A DNA stretch of 64,000 bases from Lycorma delicatula (taxonomy: Eukaryota > Arthropoda > Insecta > Hemiptera > Fulgoridae), in assembly GCF_047948215.1 (NCBI RefSeq), contig NC_134455.1, forward strand, positions 160,376,575 to 160,440,574. Reading direction: 5' to 3'. Positions 47,591-60,335 of this stretch are shown piece by piece. Every line of letters starts with the position of its first letter. Within the stretch, counting starts at the first letter, position 1. The notes under the pieces are model-generated. The model made no database searches, was not told the origin of the DNA, and worked only from the letters and a program-made list of their open reading frames with translations. The position numbers were made by a program, and so were the translations under genes.

Positions 47591-49623
47591 CTATTAGTTC
47601 CTCACTGCCAAAATTTGCAATTAATTACCAGAGAGGATTAAACTGACAAAAAGTATTAAAAAGTTTCTCAAAGAAGTAAAGTTGTGGATATCTGGTATAA
47701 GTGACATTGAGAAGCTACTTAAAATCCAATCATAGAATGTGTACTTGTTTTATACATAAATATACTGATAGTAATGACCTAAACTTAAGTATATTTAAAT
47801 TTAACATTTTTATTCAGAAACTAAATCATTAATATACTTTCTTTTTTTTGGTGTGTTGCTACAATATGTTACATGTAATTGTATGACTTCTAATGTTACA
47901 CTTTTTTTTAAGAGCCGAATTCTTTCAATTCACTCAGAGTTTGTACTTTTTTTTATTCTTTACTCTTCATATTAATTTTAATTCTAATAGTATGTACTTT
48001 TAATTGTATTAAATACTTAGATTCTCTTTGTTTTTATCATATGTGTATTATTACCAAATTACTATTAATTTTAGAGGGACTATTGCAACCATATACACTA
48101 TTATTAACTAACATCTGAGCTTAAAAGGAATAATGTGTTTGTAAATTAATTCTTTATTTTTACTTAAATTTTAATTCTGTGTTATATTATTATGGCTGAA
48201 GTTTAAAGAAATACTTACAATCCAATGATGGTATTTTCTTTTATATATGACTAATCTTTTAATTTTGAAAGGTAAAAGATACTTTACAAATGAGTATTAA
48301 TACACATTTTTTATTATTTTTTAAATTCAACTGTTTTTCTTAAATTATATTATTAAGATGTAAATTCCATGTCTCATGGTACTCTTATCAAATTTGAAAT
48401 TTTTATGGACATGATTTAATATAAGCACAATTGTGAAAACAAATTGCTAATATGCAAAATACAATGAAAACTCTTGTTTTAATAATTATGCTAGTATGCA
48501 TTCTATTAGTTGTTAAAATACTAATCTAATTTTAGTTTTTAAATTAAATCCTCTCATACTAAGAAAAGCAATGTTACATATTGTTGGTGATTGTAGGAAA
48601 AAAGGATGTAACTAATTCAATTTAAAAAATGTTATTTAAATAAATTGGAAAGAATGGAGATGTGTAACATTATATATGAATGCAAGATAATAAATCTTGG
48701 AGTGTTTTCACCAAGCTAAATGTAAAGGTCATTCAGATGTATTTTTATGTACAGATCATTAAGGTGTTGAATAAGTAAAGCTCAATAGTTGTATCTAACA
48801 ATATTGATTACATTATCTTGAAATCAATAAAGATGGCAATTTTTCTTCAAAATAACAATACTTAGGGCACAAATTATAATTTTTTTATATACTATCAATA
48901 TAAATTTGCAAACTTTTTGAACAAAAAAGCAATTTTACCATCACTGTAATAAATAAAACATGTTTTTGAAAAAAAAAATTATCATACCATATTTTTAAAA
49001 TTAAATTTTAAGTTTTCTATATTTTGTCTGCCAATTTTACACAAAAAGAATAAGATGATTTTAAACAATTTAAATAATAATACAATCTGCTATAAAATTA
49101 CACACACAAGTTTTAAAGTTGTAAAACATTGTTACACTATACTGAAAGAAATACGTGGAGCTACCAGCAATTTTTTTTTCTTCAAAAATAGAAGATAAAA
49201 TCTCTATTTAATATGAACATTACAATTTCGTAACCATACCTTAAGATATACCTACAATCTTAAATCAAGGTTAATTTTGATTGTTCCAGGTAATAATTTC
49301 AAGAATTACATAAAACCTGAAAACTACTTTTACTAATTCTTAGCACCCTAATAATGTTAAGGCACATAGCAATATAGAATTTTTCTCACCTATTTCATCA
49401 CATTTGTTAATACTTTGTTTTAACAGATTAAGCCATTATTAAGAAGAAAATTTTTTATAACAGGTAAACAAAATTCTGTGATCTAATTCACCAGCAGTAG
49501 GAAAAGGATCACCACAATTCAGAGAATCTGAGTAATCTCCAGCTTTCTCAAGATACATGGAAAAACAACTGAAATATTGGAGACATTATCTGTCCAAACA
49601 CAGTCATTCAAAAATTGTAGTAC
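47591..49623. other. CAND1 intron 1, central AT-rich stretch
   Basis: 2 kb with no coding signal. Nothing recognised. Confidence 0.55.
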
Positions 49624-49636
49624 ACTATTTTTCGAA
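49624..49636. repeat. SINE target duplication, left
   Basis: ACTATTTTTCGAA, 12 of 13 match 49788-49800. Confidence 0.85.
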
Positions 49637-49787
49637 CCAGCCCCATGACACAAGTGGTAGCGTCTCGACCTTTCATCCACAGGTCTCGAGTTCAAATCCT
49701 GGTCAGGCATAACGTTTTCACACACTATAAAAATTATTTCATCTTCAGAAGAAATATCTAATGGTGGTCCCAGAGGTTAAAAAAAAA
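49637..49787 (+). mobile_element. tRNA-derived SINE (same family as 45783-45957)
   Basis: 151 bp, plus strand: box A region ACAAGTGGTAGCGTC, box B AGTTCAAATCC, then GGTCAGGCATAACGTTTTCA, GGTGGTCCCAGAGGTT and poly(A). 13-bp target duplication around it. Confidence 0.9.
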
Positions 49788-49800
49788 ACTATTTTTTGAA
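49788..49800. repeat. SINE target duplication, right
   Basis: ACTATTTTTTGAA, one base different from 49624-49636. Confidence 0.85.
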
Positions 49801-50423
49801 GTACATTTCTCACACTCACATGTTACGTCATAAAAATAGCAGTGGCCATAGTAAAAGATGTTCTGTTACATTTTAACAATATTGTCAAATGACAGATTTT
49901 TCAGACAGCCAGAAAATATCTTCACTGTAAATTAATAATTCATTAAACTAGCATGATATTCAATCTACACAGCACAGTATGGTCTTCACTGCAATAAGAT
50001 GACTTTGAGTAAACAGTTATGACAAGGTTACATGGAGCCTTGTATTATAGTGTAAAGAATTAGTAGAGTAGTTTTAAAGTCTTTTATGTAGTGCTTGACA
50101 TTATTATCAGGAATAAACATAAAACTTACCTTGACTAAGAACCACAGACATATCTTGAGGATAAATACGCAAATCATGGCATTTCTGTACAACCCTTATG
50201 TGGCTGTGACTGGCACAATAATGAAATGCCCAAGAAAAAGGTAACTAAAATCCTATATTACATTAGACAATTGGGTCATGAAAAATTTGTTACTATGCAA
50301 AATATAAATCTGTAAAAGAAAAACATTTTTTCAGGGGAAATATTTAAAGTTACAAAAAATATTATATACCAAATTAATAGAATTAAACAATATAAATAAA
50401 AATATTTTCCATTACTACAAATA

Positions 50424-50515
50424 AGCGATTACTTTCTTGACAGATGATCAATTAACATAATTCACACTACCCAGCTTTGTTGTACATGAACTAAATTTAT
50501 CCTTCATAATAGGTT
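50424..50515. repeat. Dispersed repeat, copy 2 in CAND1 intron 1
   Basis: Partner of 47496-47590, same orientation. Confidence 0.65.
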
Positions 50516-50848
50516 TTAACCCTTAATAAGGAAAAAAAAGGATCGGTCAAGTAACATTTCAATAAATGTAAACGAGCCAAAAAGCTCGTTAATAGAGAAT
50601 AAATGCATTCCACAAATTGAGGAAGGAAACAGGAATAATACAATGTTGAAGTTACTGTAGTGCAATCCTTTCCTTACACTTGTTAAGTCTGAGATAGTTG
50701 AAGGTATAGAATTAAGATAAACATTAAAATTTACATGAAAATTAAAAAAAAAATCATTATTAATTTCACAACGTACAAAAGTACTTTCAAGAAGTGGCAA
50801 TGTGTGACTATAAAATCAAAAACTTATATACACCACAATATACAGTAC

Positions 50849-50890
50849 CTTCTCGAGAAGATTTGCTATTTGATAGGAAACATTCGTCAT
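50849..50890 (-). CDS. CAND1: CAND1 coding exon 1 (start codon)
   Basis: Reads MTNVSYQIANLLEK from ATG at 50890-50888 and ends at a GT donor (50848-50847) after AAG. The same short N-terminal segment, ending NLLEK, opens animal CAND1, and the next exon continues the family sequence in frame. CAND1 binds un-neddylated cullins and acts as an exchange factor for SCF-type ubiquitin ligase adaptors. Only 42 coding bases, so found by similarity and splice phase (phase 0). The 5'UTR should extend to the right; no transcript start is visible. Confidence 0.9.
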
Positions 50891-51448
50891 GTTATATATT
50901 TTTGTAGAAACAAGAACACAACTTAAACAAACTATAAAACAAAGAAAATTGTACTATCACCGGCGATGTCAACAAGCATTAAATACACGGCCTCACAAAT
51001 AAATAGATGTCGCCGCATGCAAAAGCACAAACTGTTGAAACAGGTTACTGCAATAGTTTAAAGAATTGTAAGAGCACATGTTACCCAAATGTAAGCTCGA
51101 ATAAAAATAAAATTAATATATTTTCGATAAGAAAAATGCATAAAACCTAAAAAAAAAAATTATTTTTTATATTTTAATTATTTAGTTTTTGTTCTGATAT
51201 TGTGCCATGTATTTAACGTTAATATCACTTTAAAATTAAATCTTTAATTGTGTCATTTGCTTTTCCAGAATAAGATGTATGATATAAGATTACTGTAAAG
51301 TTGCGTTTTATATTTCCTATGCTGAATGTCAGTTGGCTTGTCGGATTTTGAAGTTTTCACGTTACAGGAGGTGAAGTTGAAAATTGCCATGTGGTTTTTG
51401 TTGATATTTAGAGGATCCGTGGAATGAAGCATCTCTTCAAGATCCATT
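50891..51448. promoter_or_regulatory. Shared CAND1/ABT1 divergent promoter region
   Basis: These 558 bp separate the CAND1 start codon (minus strand) from the ABT1 start codon (plus strand), so both 5'UTRs and both core promoters probably lie here. It is AT-rich with a more GC-containing patch near 50960-51020. I see no clear TATA box or repeat. The call rests on gene arrangement only. Confidence 0.55.
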
Positions 51449-51614
51449 ATGAGTGAGGTTAAATCTAGTCCCGGTAAATTAAAAATTCATAAAAAAGGAA
51501 TAGTTTATCTTTCTACTATACCACCTTTTATGAATGTTTCTCAAGTAACAGAAATTATGTCTCAGTTCGGTAAAGTTGGACGTGTGTTCTTGCAACCAGC
51601 TACTTTGAGATCAG
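51449..51614 (+). CDS. ABT1: ABT1/ESF2-family protein, exon 1
   Basis: ATG at 51449 opens MSEVKSSPGKLKIHKKGIVY, then LSTIPPFMNVSQVTEIMSQF and GKVGRVFLQPATLRS (residues 1-55); donor GTAAAT after 51614, phase 1. GIVYLSTIPP and FGKVGRVFLQP match the start of the RNA-recognition fold of human ABT1 (GIVYLGHIPP, YGEVGRVFFQ). ABT1 (yeast Esf2) is a nucleolar RNA-binding factor in early 18S rRNA processing within the small-subunit processome. This ATG is the first good one; the frame beyond the donor is intron. Confidence 0.93.
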
Positions 51615-52100
51615 GTAAATTTAACTGTGATGTCAGTAAGTCGTACTCTACCAGTTCAAACTATTTTTTAATCTTCACAAACCTTTAGAGGTTAGGCATT
51701 TTATGGGTTCATTAGCCGTCACGTTCACTTTGTATGGCACGTTCTACAAGATTTTCTTTAAAATTTTTTCCCTCATGTCACCCTTTCATATACTCCCTAC
51801 TTATCTCTGAAACAAACTGCTATTGATGGTGCTAATATTGTTTTAATGTAAGTTATTTATTATTTTCTGTGATTTTATTCAGGATATTAAATTTTTTGAG
51901 TGGATGTTAACCTATCTTGTTCTAGATTAATTTCGATTATATGTACACTTGTGTTTTTTAATTAAGTCATGTATTTTATTAAATTTTGTTATTTATTTAT
52001 TTTAATCAATTTTAAGGAAATTTTACTTTTTTTTATTACAAATGCTCAAATTTTGATACAAGGTCATTAATTCCATTGTCGTCAATAGATCTTTCCAACT
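51615..52100. other. ABT1 intron 1, first part
   Basis: AT-rich. The exon 1 donor is at its left edge. Nothing else recognised. Confidence 0.55.
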
Positions 52101-52108
52101 GACATATC

Positions 52109-52517
52109 TTAATAATTTAAAAAATAATCACAATTCACTACAAGCCACCAATTTATAATACTATTTTCCTTGTTACAAATGACATATCTAGATGTAAGGT
52201 ATATATATTTGATACAGATTGCCACCAAGACAAAGTCATAACAGTTGTTATCATGAGCATTGCCACAGCCAGTGTCATTACAATGGAGATAAGTAACTGG
52301 ATAGTCAGACGCTTTGTATATCAATTCAATATTATTATTGGCTATAAAATCTTGCATAACATTTTCTACTGTTACTTAAAACATTGTAACCTACATCAGC
52401 AAAGTGAGCATTAAAGTCACCTACAATAAGCATTCTCCGTGATACGTTGAAAAGATTGGCATTCAGCTCATTATTCACCATGTATGCACAATATATGGTG
52501 AGATGTAGGCTCACCAA
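52109..52517 (-). pseudogene. LINE endonuclease fragment
   Basis: Minus strand reads MLIVGDFNAHFADVGYN, the GDFNAH motif of LINE endonucleases, then LQDFIANNNIELIYKASDYP, TYLHCN and DFVLVA after a shift. CR1/Jockey-like by motif. Only this part is present. Confidence 0.75.
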
Positions 52518-53150
52518 TTAACTATTAGTTTTGTGAATTGTGGTGACTGTTTAGATGCTAATCTATTCTATGAAGAGAGGTTAGGGTTAAGATTAAAATT
52601 TTGAGGGCAGAGGAGTAAACCATAAATTAAACCTAATCGTTATCAGAGACGGCCCCCTTTGCTAGGTAATTATCCATCATATACATGACTAATAGCCTGG
52701 AACATGTGATGCAGTCTATCACTCTCTCTCTTTCTCTCTCTGTAGTGACTATATTTCTGTTTAAACATAAATTCGGTCAAGTATCCTACAAGATTGTGTT
52801 AAGTATTGCCATACTGTGATAATTTATCCCTAACCTTTCTCCTTAAAAGTCTAACCTTAACCTTAACATCTCTCCACAGAACGAATTAACATTTGAACAA
52901 ACCTTAATAATTCAAAAACTGATTAATAATGTAACAAGAACTTAATCAAAATTTTTATTAATTTAAATTTTAAAAAAGTAATATTAATATTTGCTTACAT
53001 GTAATTTGGTATTAACTGTACTGTTATACTGATGGGGATTTCATCGTAATTACTCTAATTTATACTTGTTTAATCTGCCTTTTAATGTTGTGTATAGTAT
53101 ATCTACCTAGCACAGTAAATGAATTATTTTGGAGAAGATAAGGAGCAATG
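52518..53150. other. ABT1 intron 1, middle
   Basis: Short (CT)n at 52720-52741. Otherwise nothing recognised. Confidence 0.5.
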
Positions 53151-53430
53151 ATTTTTTTGTATAGTCAAGTTGTTAGAAATTATCACAAAAATCAGTTGAA
53201 TGAAACAACCAAACCAAAACAGTTGCTCACTTGTCAACTTCATCAGGAAATTTACAAACACTAAGTGTTAAAGATAATCCTCAAAGTGGTAGACCATTGA
53301 TATCAATGATAGACTTGAACCAACTATAGTTATGGTTAGCTTACACCAGATACACATTGATTCATTTACAATATTGTTGTAGAAAGTACTTTATCTGTAG
53401 GATCAGTTTATAAAATACTCTTAAAAAATC
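53151..53430 (+). pseudogene. Mariner transposase N-terminal fragment
   Basis: Reads SVKDNPQSGRPLISMID, the D.PRSGRP linker motif between the two helix-turn-helix domains, and shortly after, in another frame, VVESTLSVGSVYKIL (relatives: LNIS.GSVH.IL). The catalytic part is missing. Confidence 0.7.
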
Positions 53431-56051
53431 ATTTTTGCCTAAATAAAGAGTATAATTACATTTAGAGCTCGGTGAAGACTGTGAGCAGAACTTTTTATCT
53501 TTATCCATAAAAACTAAAACCCCTTTACTTTTTGAACAAAAGTAAAAACATCTTTTTAACATACAATATGTTCCAAGTAAGTATTTCATTCTGTATTTTT
53601 GTATTTCTCTTTAAACCAAAAGAACTAGATTTTGCCTTCCTTCATGCATCTTTAGTTTAATTGTGTCAGTTATATTCTCAATTAATTTCCTTCCACCAAA
53701 CAAGTAAAACAAGACAAATGAATTATAAAATAATGACAATAGTAATAATAATAGTAAATGACAATAATAAAACAAATGAATAAGAATAATAATCACAACC
53801 GCAATAATGATAACAGCGAATAATAATAAACAGTGATTACATACAAAACAGAATTTAAAATAATCATCAGAATTAATTCACAGGTAGACAAATAATGAAA
53901 ACCAGAATTCAGTCCCATTGACAAAAGACAAGTCTTAACACTTTTAACCACTAGTCTTGTATTAACAACAATAGTACAATAGATAAGACAAGTATAAAGT
54001 TTTCTAACTTCAAATACCTTTGCTGTTCACAAATAAAATTACCCTAACAATTTAGGAATGAAATTTAGTACTTTATCTCTTTCACTTACAGATTAACAGT
54101 AATTCATCAAACCATTTCTTGTTTTCATTACTCTCCATACTGGAGTTTCTTGTGACATCACCTTAGTTGCGTTGAACGTGTACGCCTAGAAATTTGCTTC
54201 TTCACTGACTTCCTTGCAGAATACTCTTGCTGACTGACATCATAATGGCTCGTTTAGACTTATTTCGTAGAACTCATCTGAACTGGTCTTCCCTGGAGTA
54301 TTTATACGCCTATCCTCTTTACCTGCCAGATTAGACCCACCTCAAAGCATCAGAATGATCGACTGTCCTCACATTTTCCCATGAAATTCCAAACCTTCGT
54401 CTGGGTACTCTTCTCATGGAACAACATTTGTTTAGGTGTGTCAGTGGGCAGTATTACAAAAGACGATTGTTAAACAGACCTGTTTCTTTTAGTCCCTTTC
54501 TGGATTCCTCCCATTTTATTTTCTGCTACTTTCTTCTTAATTCATTATTCAGGTCCATTGTACCAGTTTTGTATATATATATTTTTTTCTGGTTACTTAT
54601 GCTTGGGGCTGGACATGCTTTAATATGAGCACAGGACCTAAGGAGAATTGGGGGGGGATTTATTCCCTACACTTTCTCTACCAAATTTGTGCAGATGATT
54701 GTGGATTCTCTGGGACATGCCTGTTCGATTTGCACCATAGTCCCCATGATGTTACCTGGGGTAAGCAAATTGAATTCACTCCAGCATGCTTCCCTGTGTT
54801 AGAGGAGTTGATCACACATGAACAATTTGTTCTGCAGTACCTCTCCTCTATAGTGGTGGTCATATTCCTCAGAGGATCTCAACACCTACTTTAAACTACC
54901 ATGACTAGTAAGGACCTGGGTCTACTTGTACTCTCCTTGTTTACAATCCAGTTAACTCTGGAGCTTGGGATCAGTCATAGGTCCATCTGCCCTGTATTGA
55001 CCAATTCCATACAATATATCTGTCTAATCTTTCTTGTCATGTTTTAAACTATCCAGCTTGCTGCCCCTTTACCGGAATAAGTTCTTTATCTCACTTCCAC
55101 AATAAATATCCATCCACTGTGGTAGCTCCTCACTGGTACAGCCATCTATTTCTCAAAGGCATGCAAGTTTGTGAATCAGTTTACTTACAGAACCTGACAC
55201 TCACCTGTGGCACGATATCCAAATTGACTTTGTGCATTTTTAGGTGTACCATACCCTACTGCACCTCACATAATGCTTATCCACAACTCAGGATGTGCGC
55301 TGTTGCTTGCTCCCAGTTCATAGATTTTTGTTTAAAATAAAAACATCTTTGGTAAAAACTGCCTAATTTTTTATTTACAAAAATTTACTTCTCTTTAATA
55401 TTATGTTTTGAAAACTTATCGTTATACTTTCAGTTGTTTTTATGACCATCTTCAGCATTCGTTTCTAAAGTTAGCTGCTAAAACAATAAGAGTTATGATG
55501 TGAGTTTTCTTAAATATTACATAAGTAAATTTGGTTCCATTTATTATCACAAAATTAATATTTTTAAATTTTCTTTATTCCAAAAGAAATGAGAGTAAAT
55601 TTTTTATTTATTTATTGTGCTCAAAGGTCTACCATTGACAAAATTTAAGTTCCACTGTTTGAGATAATGCTGCTAATTTAAAATGAGTTTGTAAGATTTT
55701 TGAAATGAAGTAGTTTTTAGACAGTTAAAAGATAAAGGAAATGGAAAATCAAGAAAAAATTATTAAAGATTTTTTTACTACAATACAACAAAACAAATCC
55801 AGTTAGATGCACAATATAAAACTTGTCAAAATGACTTCATTGAAAATGAATAAATGTATTTGTTTACTGAGAGAGATATTGCATCCAGACCATTTATATA
55901 CACAAATTGCAAACTATTTGTATTTCTATTAAATAATTTTTTTGTGTTTATGTTAAATTAACTGTTTTATTTACCCTGTTAGCACTTAATTAATAAAATA
56001 AGATATTGTAAAATGTAACCTTACAATAATAAAGAAAATATTATTTTGCAG
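53431..56051. other. ABT1 intron 1, unclassified repeat-like block
   Basis: 54080-55340 is more GC-rich than its surroundings and looks like an old retroelement. On the minus strand a TATAAATACTCC at about 54295 followed by GGGAAGACCAG could be an LTR-type promoter, but no pol or gag protein is readable and I found no repeat partner. The rest is AT-rich. Confidence 0.35.
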
Positions 56052-56220
56052 GTGTAAAGAAAAAGAAAACTAGGAGCACACACTTTACTGAAGGGTGGGT
56101 GGAATTTTTGAGCAAACGTGTTGCAAAAGAAGTGGCCAGAACTCTGAATAATACCCAGATTAGTTCCCAAAAAAAAAGCAGATATTTTGATCACATGTGG
56201 AACATTAAATATTTATCTCA
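56052..56220 (+). CDS. ABT1: ABT1/ESF2-family protein, exon 2
   Basis: Acceptor TTGCAG ends at 56051, donor GTAAGT after 56220. Encodes VKKKKTRSTHFTEGWVEFLS, then KRVAKEVARTLNNTQISSQK and SRYFDHMWNIKYLS (residues ~56-112). FTEGWVEF..KR.AK.VA..LNNT and YFD.MWN.KYL are family hallmarks (human YTEGWVEFRDKRIAKRVA, YDLWNLKYL). It completes the RNA-recognition domain. 169 nt; the last codon splits CA|T (His), giving YLSHF next to human YLHRF. Confidence 0.95.
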
Positions 56221-58880
56221 GTAAGTTTGACTGAACTGAACATAACTTTAGTTATGTGAACTACAATTAGCTGTCTTTTTAGCTATTGATTTTATGATCA
56301 GTCCTTGTCAAGGATATGTTTTATTTTATAAATTTTTATAATTTTCTTTTTTTTTAAATTCCATTTATAGTTTATCACCAGAATATGTTTATTTGTTAAA
56401 AAGTTTTGATATATAAATCTTATATTATTTTTACTCATCTTGTAGTACTTTATCAACTGTATTATTTCATTCTCTTATAGTCTTATTCCAGATACTTTAA
56501 GAATCATTTTTGCCCATGACCACCATCCTTAAGCGAGAGGAATGAGGAGCCCTATAATCTTGTTATCTCTAAAAATGGAATTAACTTAAGAGTGATCTCT
56601 TTAAAAAAAAAAGAAAAATGTTTTGATTGATCCAGAATTTGTACAAGGCGCACATCCCTTTTTAATTGAGTTGTTTTATGAAACTTAATATTTACTTATG
56701 TAAACTATGATGCTGCAAAAGTATGATCAACATCTGGAAAATGGTACCATTAACATGAAGAGATTTAATTTGAAGTATTTATTTTTTTTTTTACTATTTT
56801 GTTAAAAAATGTGAATACCAAAAACATATACAAAATGTTTGTGCTTCATCATCAATAAACATACCAGAATTTTATCAGAATCATATGAACTGTTTTCAGA
56901 GATTTAATTTTGAAGTTTCTTTTAACATTTTCAGTACCACCGTTTATAAAAGGCTATCCACATACATAAAAGTTACAGGTTCCTGGACAATCTTTTTCCA
57001 TTTTATTAATATGTTTATCAGTATCTGCTTTAAAATTGATAACCTAGTTGCAATTTCAGTTTTGTTGGAACTTGGAAGTTGATAAAATATCCTCACTATT
57101 TGCATCTTACTTTATGACAAATTACAATAATAATTATTACTGAACCATTGGTGTCGCATTAAGTTTCATTTTAACCATCTATGATACTCATAAAAATGAA
57201 ACATGATCGCAAATGGGTCCAGCATGGTTGTTTATGTATGGCATTTACATAAATCTTACTAGGTAAGGAGATTGAAATTTTTTTCACCATATTTGTAGAT
57301 ACCATTAGCAGAATTAGTTAATTTCAATACTTCCACTACCAGTTCAATATAACACTTATTTCTCATAATCACAAGCTATATTTGTAGTTTACTTTCTTCT
57401 GAAAAGCTGTATTTTAGCTACAAAGTTTCTCCTTGGTATATCTCCAGTATATAAAGATTCTGAAGAAGCTTTTAGTCATGAAGAGCAACAAATATTGTCT
57501 TATGTGGCCTGCTTACTAAGGAGTTGTGTCTGCTCCATGATAACACATTTTCATTTTGCTCAAAACATGGCAGAATAGCTGCAACAGTTTTGATGGGAGG
57601 TATTTGACCATCCTTCAAACAGTCCAAATCTTTTCATCTTTTCCTTCAAATTACAGGAATTTTTAAGCAGAAAACTCTTGCAGATTAATGACAATCTTTA
57701 CCAAACTGTCATTGACTGGTTTAAGGAACAGAAAGCAGAGTTCTTCCTTGAGGGAACATAAGGCATATCTCCCAATCTCAGGAATACTAGGATGACACTG
57801 GGTATTGTGTTAAAAGGATAGTTTTAAACATATTTTCATTGTGAATACAAATAGTAACTGAAATCAATACCCTCATTGAATTAATTAAGAAATACCACTA
57901 GTAAAAGTGTTGATGATTGTTAATGCCAATACCTATCATCATAAGTAAGCATTAGTTGTAGTAGATTATAGTGAATATAAATAGAAGTGAATGCAAGTCC
58001 ATTTTGTTCACAACATAATGATATTATTCACAACGTATGCAAATTGGGTTATACGTAATAATAACAATAATTTGAGTGTGGTTGGTTAATTATTTATAAA
58101 AGAGAATAAAAAAAAAATTATAATTATATGGTGAAAAACCAGTAACATGTAATACATTTTAGCTTGAAATTCATTGTAAACACTCTTTTTTGACTTTTTT
58201 TTTATCTCTATGATTGCTACTTGACTTATGAAAGTATTATTGTTATCTTTGTCCTGTGTGACTTAAAGCAACGTTCTCTTTTGCAATACCTGTTATAATA
58301 AAAATGGTTAATTTCTATTGGTTTGAAAAATTATAGTTAAAAGCATAATATTACATTAGAAAATTTATTTTCCAGTTTAAGCATTCAGGAAGTACAGGGC
58401 TGTAATCACTTTAATTTCTAGAGCTAGATCATTTTATTTAATATGTGATAGTATATTTAATTGAGAGTTGTTTCTGATTTAATTTTTATATAGAGGAGAC
58501 TTCTTTTTTCTTAATTGTAAGCTACATGATGAAAAACTGTGTATGTATAAATGTGTTGTTTCTTATAATAATTATAGTAAAACAAACTTGGCTGCATCTA
58601 ACAAGTTTCACCACTATTTTGCCCAAAATTTTCACTTATCAAAATGTTATTCATAAGTTTTTTATAAAAACAGTATTGCTGATTCCATAGATATGAATAG
58701 AATTCCCATTTCTCAATGTAATCCCATAATGCTATTACTTAAATCTGATGTAATAACACTATTATACAAAAATTTTAGTATCCTTGGGAAGTCTGCAGTG
58801 AAGAGGCAGCCAACTGGGCAAAAGTCACTGAAATGCATTAAACAAACTCATCAAAATTTAAATATGTGTCAAATAAACTA
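56221..58880. other. ABT1 intron 2
   Basis: AT-rich; no gene recognised. The patch 57130-57780 is slightly richer and may be an old repeat. Confidence 0.5.
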
Positions 58881-58882
58881 AC

Positions 58883-59073
58883 TAGGTTTGTTTGTTTTTT
58901 CTTTTTCTGTTTAGCTTCTGGAGCCACGTAAGGTATTACTTCAGGGGATGAATTAGGATGATATAAATGAATGCAAATGAAATGTAGTCTCAGGTTGACC
59001 GTTACTGAAACGTGTGTGGTTAATTGAAACTTAACCACCAAAGAACACCGGTATCCACAATCTAGTATTAGAT
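58883..59073 (-). mobile_element. Truncated tRNA-type SINE (family of 36731-37019)
   Basis: Complement reads CTAGATTGTGGATACCGGTG, TCTTTGGTGGTTAAGTT and ends GAAGCTAAACAGAAAAAG plus a poly(A)-like tail. It lacks the tRNA head with the promoter boxes. In ABT1 intron 2, opposite to the gene. Confidence 0.82.
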
Positions 59074-59367
59074 TTTTTCTAACTTTTTTAATAACATGAT
59101 TAAAATGCATTAATTTTCCTAATTTTGTTTACTTACATTATTATTATCCAAAAATTCTATATTAACTAAAAATAGTATTCCAACTCTGCATTTTTCTTTA
59201 TTCCCACCTGACAAAAGATATTTTAACCAAAAAAGAAGTCTTTTGAAACATAAGAAAACAATAAACAGTAAAATTAAGAAAGATTAACTATTCTGAGAAA
59301 GTTAACAAGATAAAATTTATAACAAATCACAATTTTAAGAAAATTTTTTGATTTTTTTTTTTTTCAG

Positions 59368-59668
59368 TTTTAAATGGATTCATTTAAGTGAAAGATTAGA
59401 ATATGAACGGGCAGTCTATAAACAAAGAATGAGAACAGAAATTGCACAAGCAAAAAGAGAAGCAAACCATTTCTCTCGAAGTGTTGAACTTAGTGAAAAA
59501 CAAACGAAGAAACTTAAACATCAGAAACAAATGGATTTCAATTCTAATTCTGCTGTAATGCAATATAAACAACGCAAGACAAATGATGAAATTCAAAGAA
59601 CTAATGAAACAAAGGATGAAGATAGAATTGAGTTTCTTAAAGGGCTATTTCGTAATAGTATTAGTTGA
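59368..59668 (+). CDS. ABT1: ABT1/ESF2-family protein, exon 3 and stop
   Basis: Acceptor TTTCAG ends at 59367; stop TGA at 59666-59668. Encodes FKWIHLSERLEYERAVYKQR, then MRTEIAQAKREANHFSRSVE and a Lys/Gln-rich coiled tail ending LKGLFRNSIS. The W.HL.E.L..ER.V..QR.R.E.AQAKRE string matches human ABT1. The three exons join without frame loss into 211 aa plus stop, shorter than human ABT1, which has longer termini. Nothing suggests a pseudogene. Confidence 0.96.
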
Positions 59669-59832
59669 TTATTGAAGTATAATTTTTAAAATTTTGTTGT
59701 TTTAACTGAATTGAAGTCCTTCAAAATAATAAGACTGTATCTAAATGTATATATAAACAGAGAAAAAACTAGTTTTTTTTTTTTATCTTATTTTTATAAC
59801 TTTTTTTAAAGTATAAATTATATTTATATATC

Positions 59833-59838
59833 AATAAA
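59833..59838 (+). terminator. Likely ABT1 poly(A) signal
   Basis: AATAAA 165 bp after the ABT1 stop codon, in AT-rich sequence. It is the first canonical hexamer downstream on the sense strand that I noticed. Cleavage site not determinable here. Confidence 0.45.
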
Positions 59839-60335
59839 CATTAGGTTTAATAAAAGTTAAAAATTACTATCGTAATTTTTTATGTAAGCTTTAAATGATG
59901 TATAATTTAAGTACTAAAAATCATAATTTATTGTTTTTAATTGTGTTGAATTGAAGATTGGATTGAAGATTATTTCCATCTTTCAGGCATCGTAAACAAG
60001 CAAAATTTTCAATATTTTAGCAATCTGGAAACCCGTAATAGCTTCACTAAAGACCTCTTCACAGCTCGAAAGTGACCATATAGTACACTTTGTCCATTTT
60101 GGGCACTGTGAGCCCTTTTTTTTTAAGAGGTTGCCATGACACTTACTTTTACTTTCGACTGGTACTATATCATGTTGGAAAACTTTCTCTGGGCCCAATT
60201 TATAGAATTTGATGAAGATGAATCAGAGGTTTCAACAGGGCAGGGCCACAGCTCACACCATTCGTTGCTCTCATACAATTTTGTAAGAAATGTTTCTAGT
60301 CATCTGAAAAGCCCCTGCAATTGTTTTCTGGATTA
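59839..60335. other. Downstream of ABT1
   Basis: 60000-60335 continues into the transposase-like fragment (FLWAQFIEFDEDESEV and onward are open but not recognised). No gene called. Confidence 0.4.

Noticed and set aside
49640..49715. tRNA gene on the plus strand
   Set aside because: Same SINE family, bounded by a target duplication and poly(A).
54416..54894. Frames of 70-89 codons as a gene in ABT1 intron 1
   Set aside because: No recognisable domain, no splice support, and overlapping open frames on both strands.
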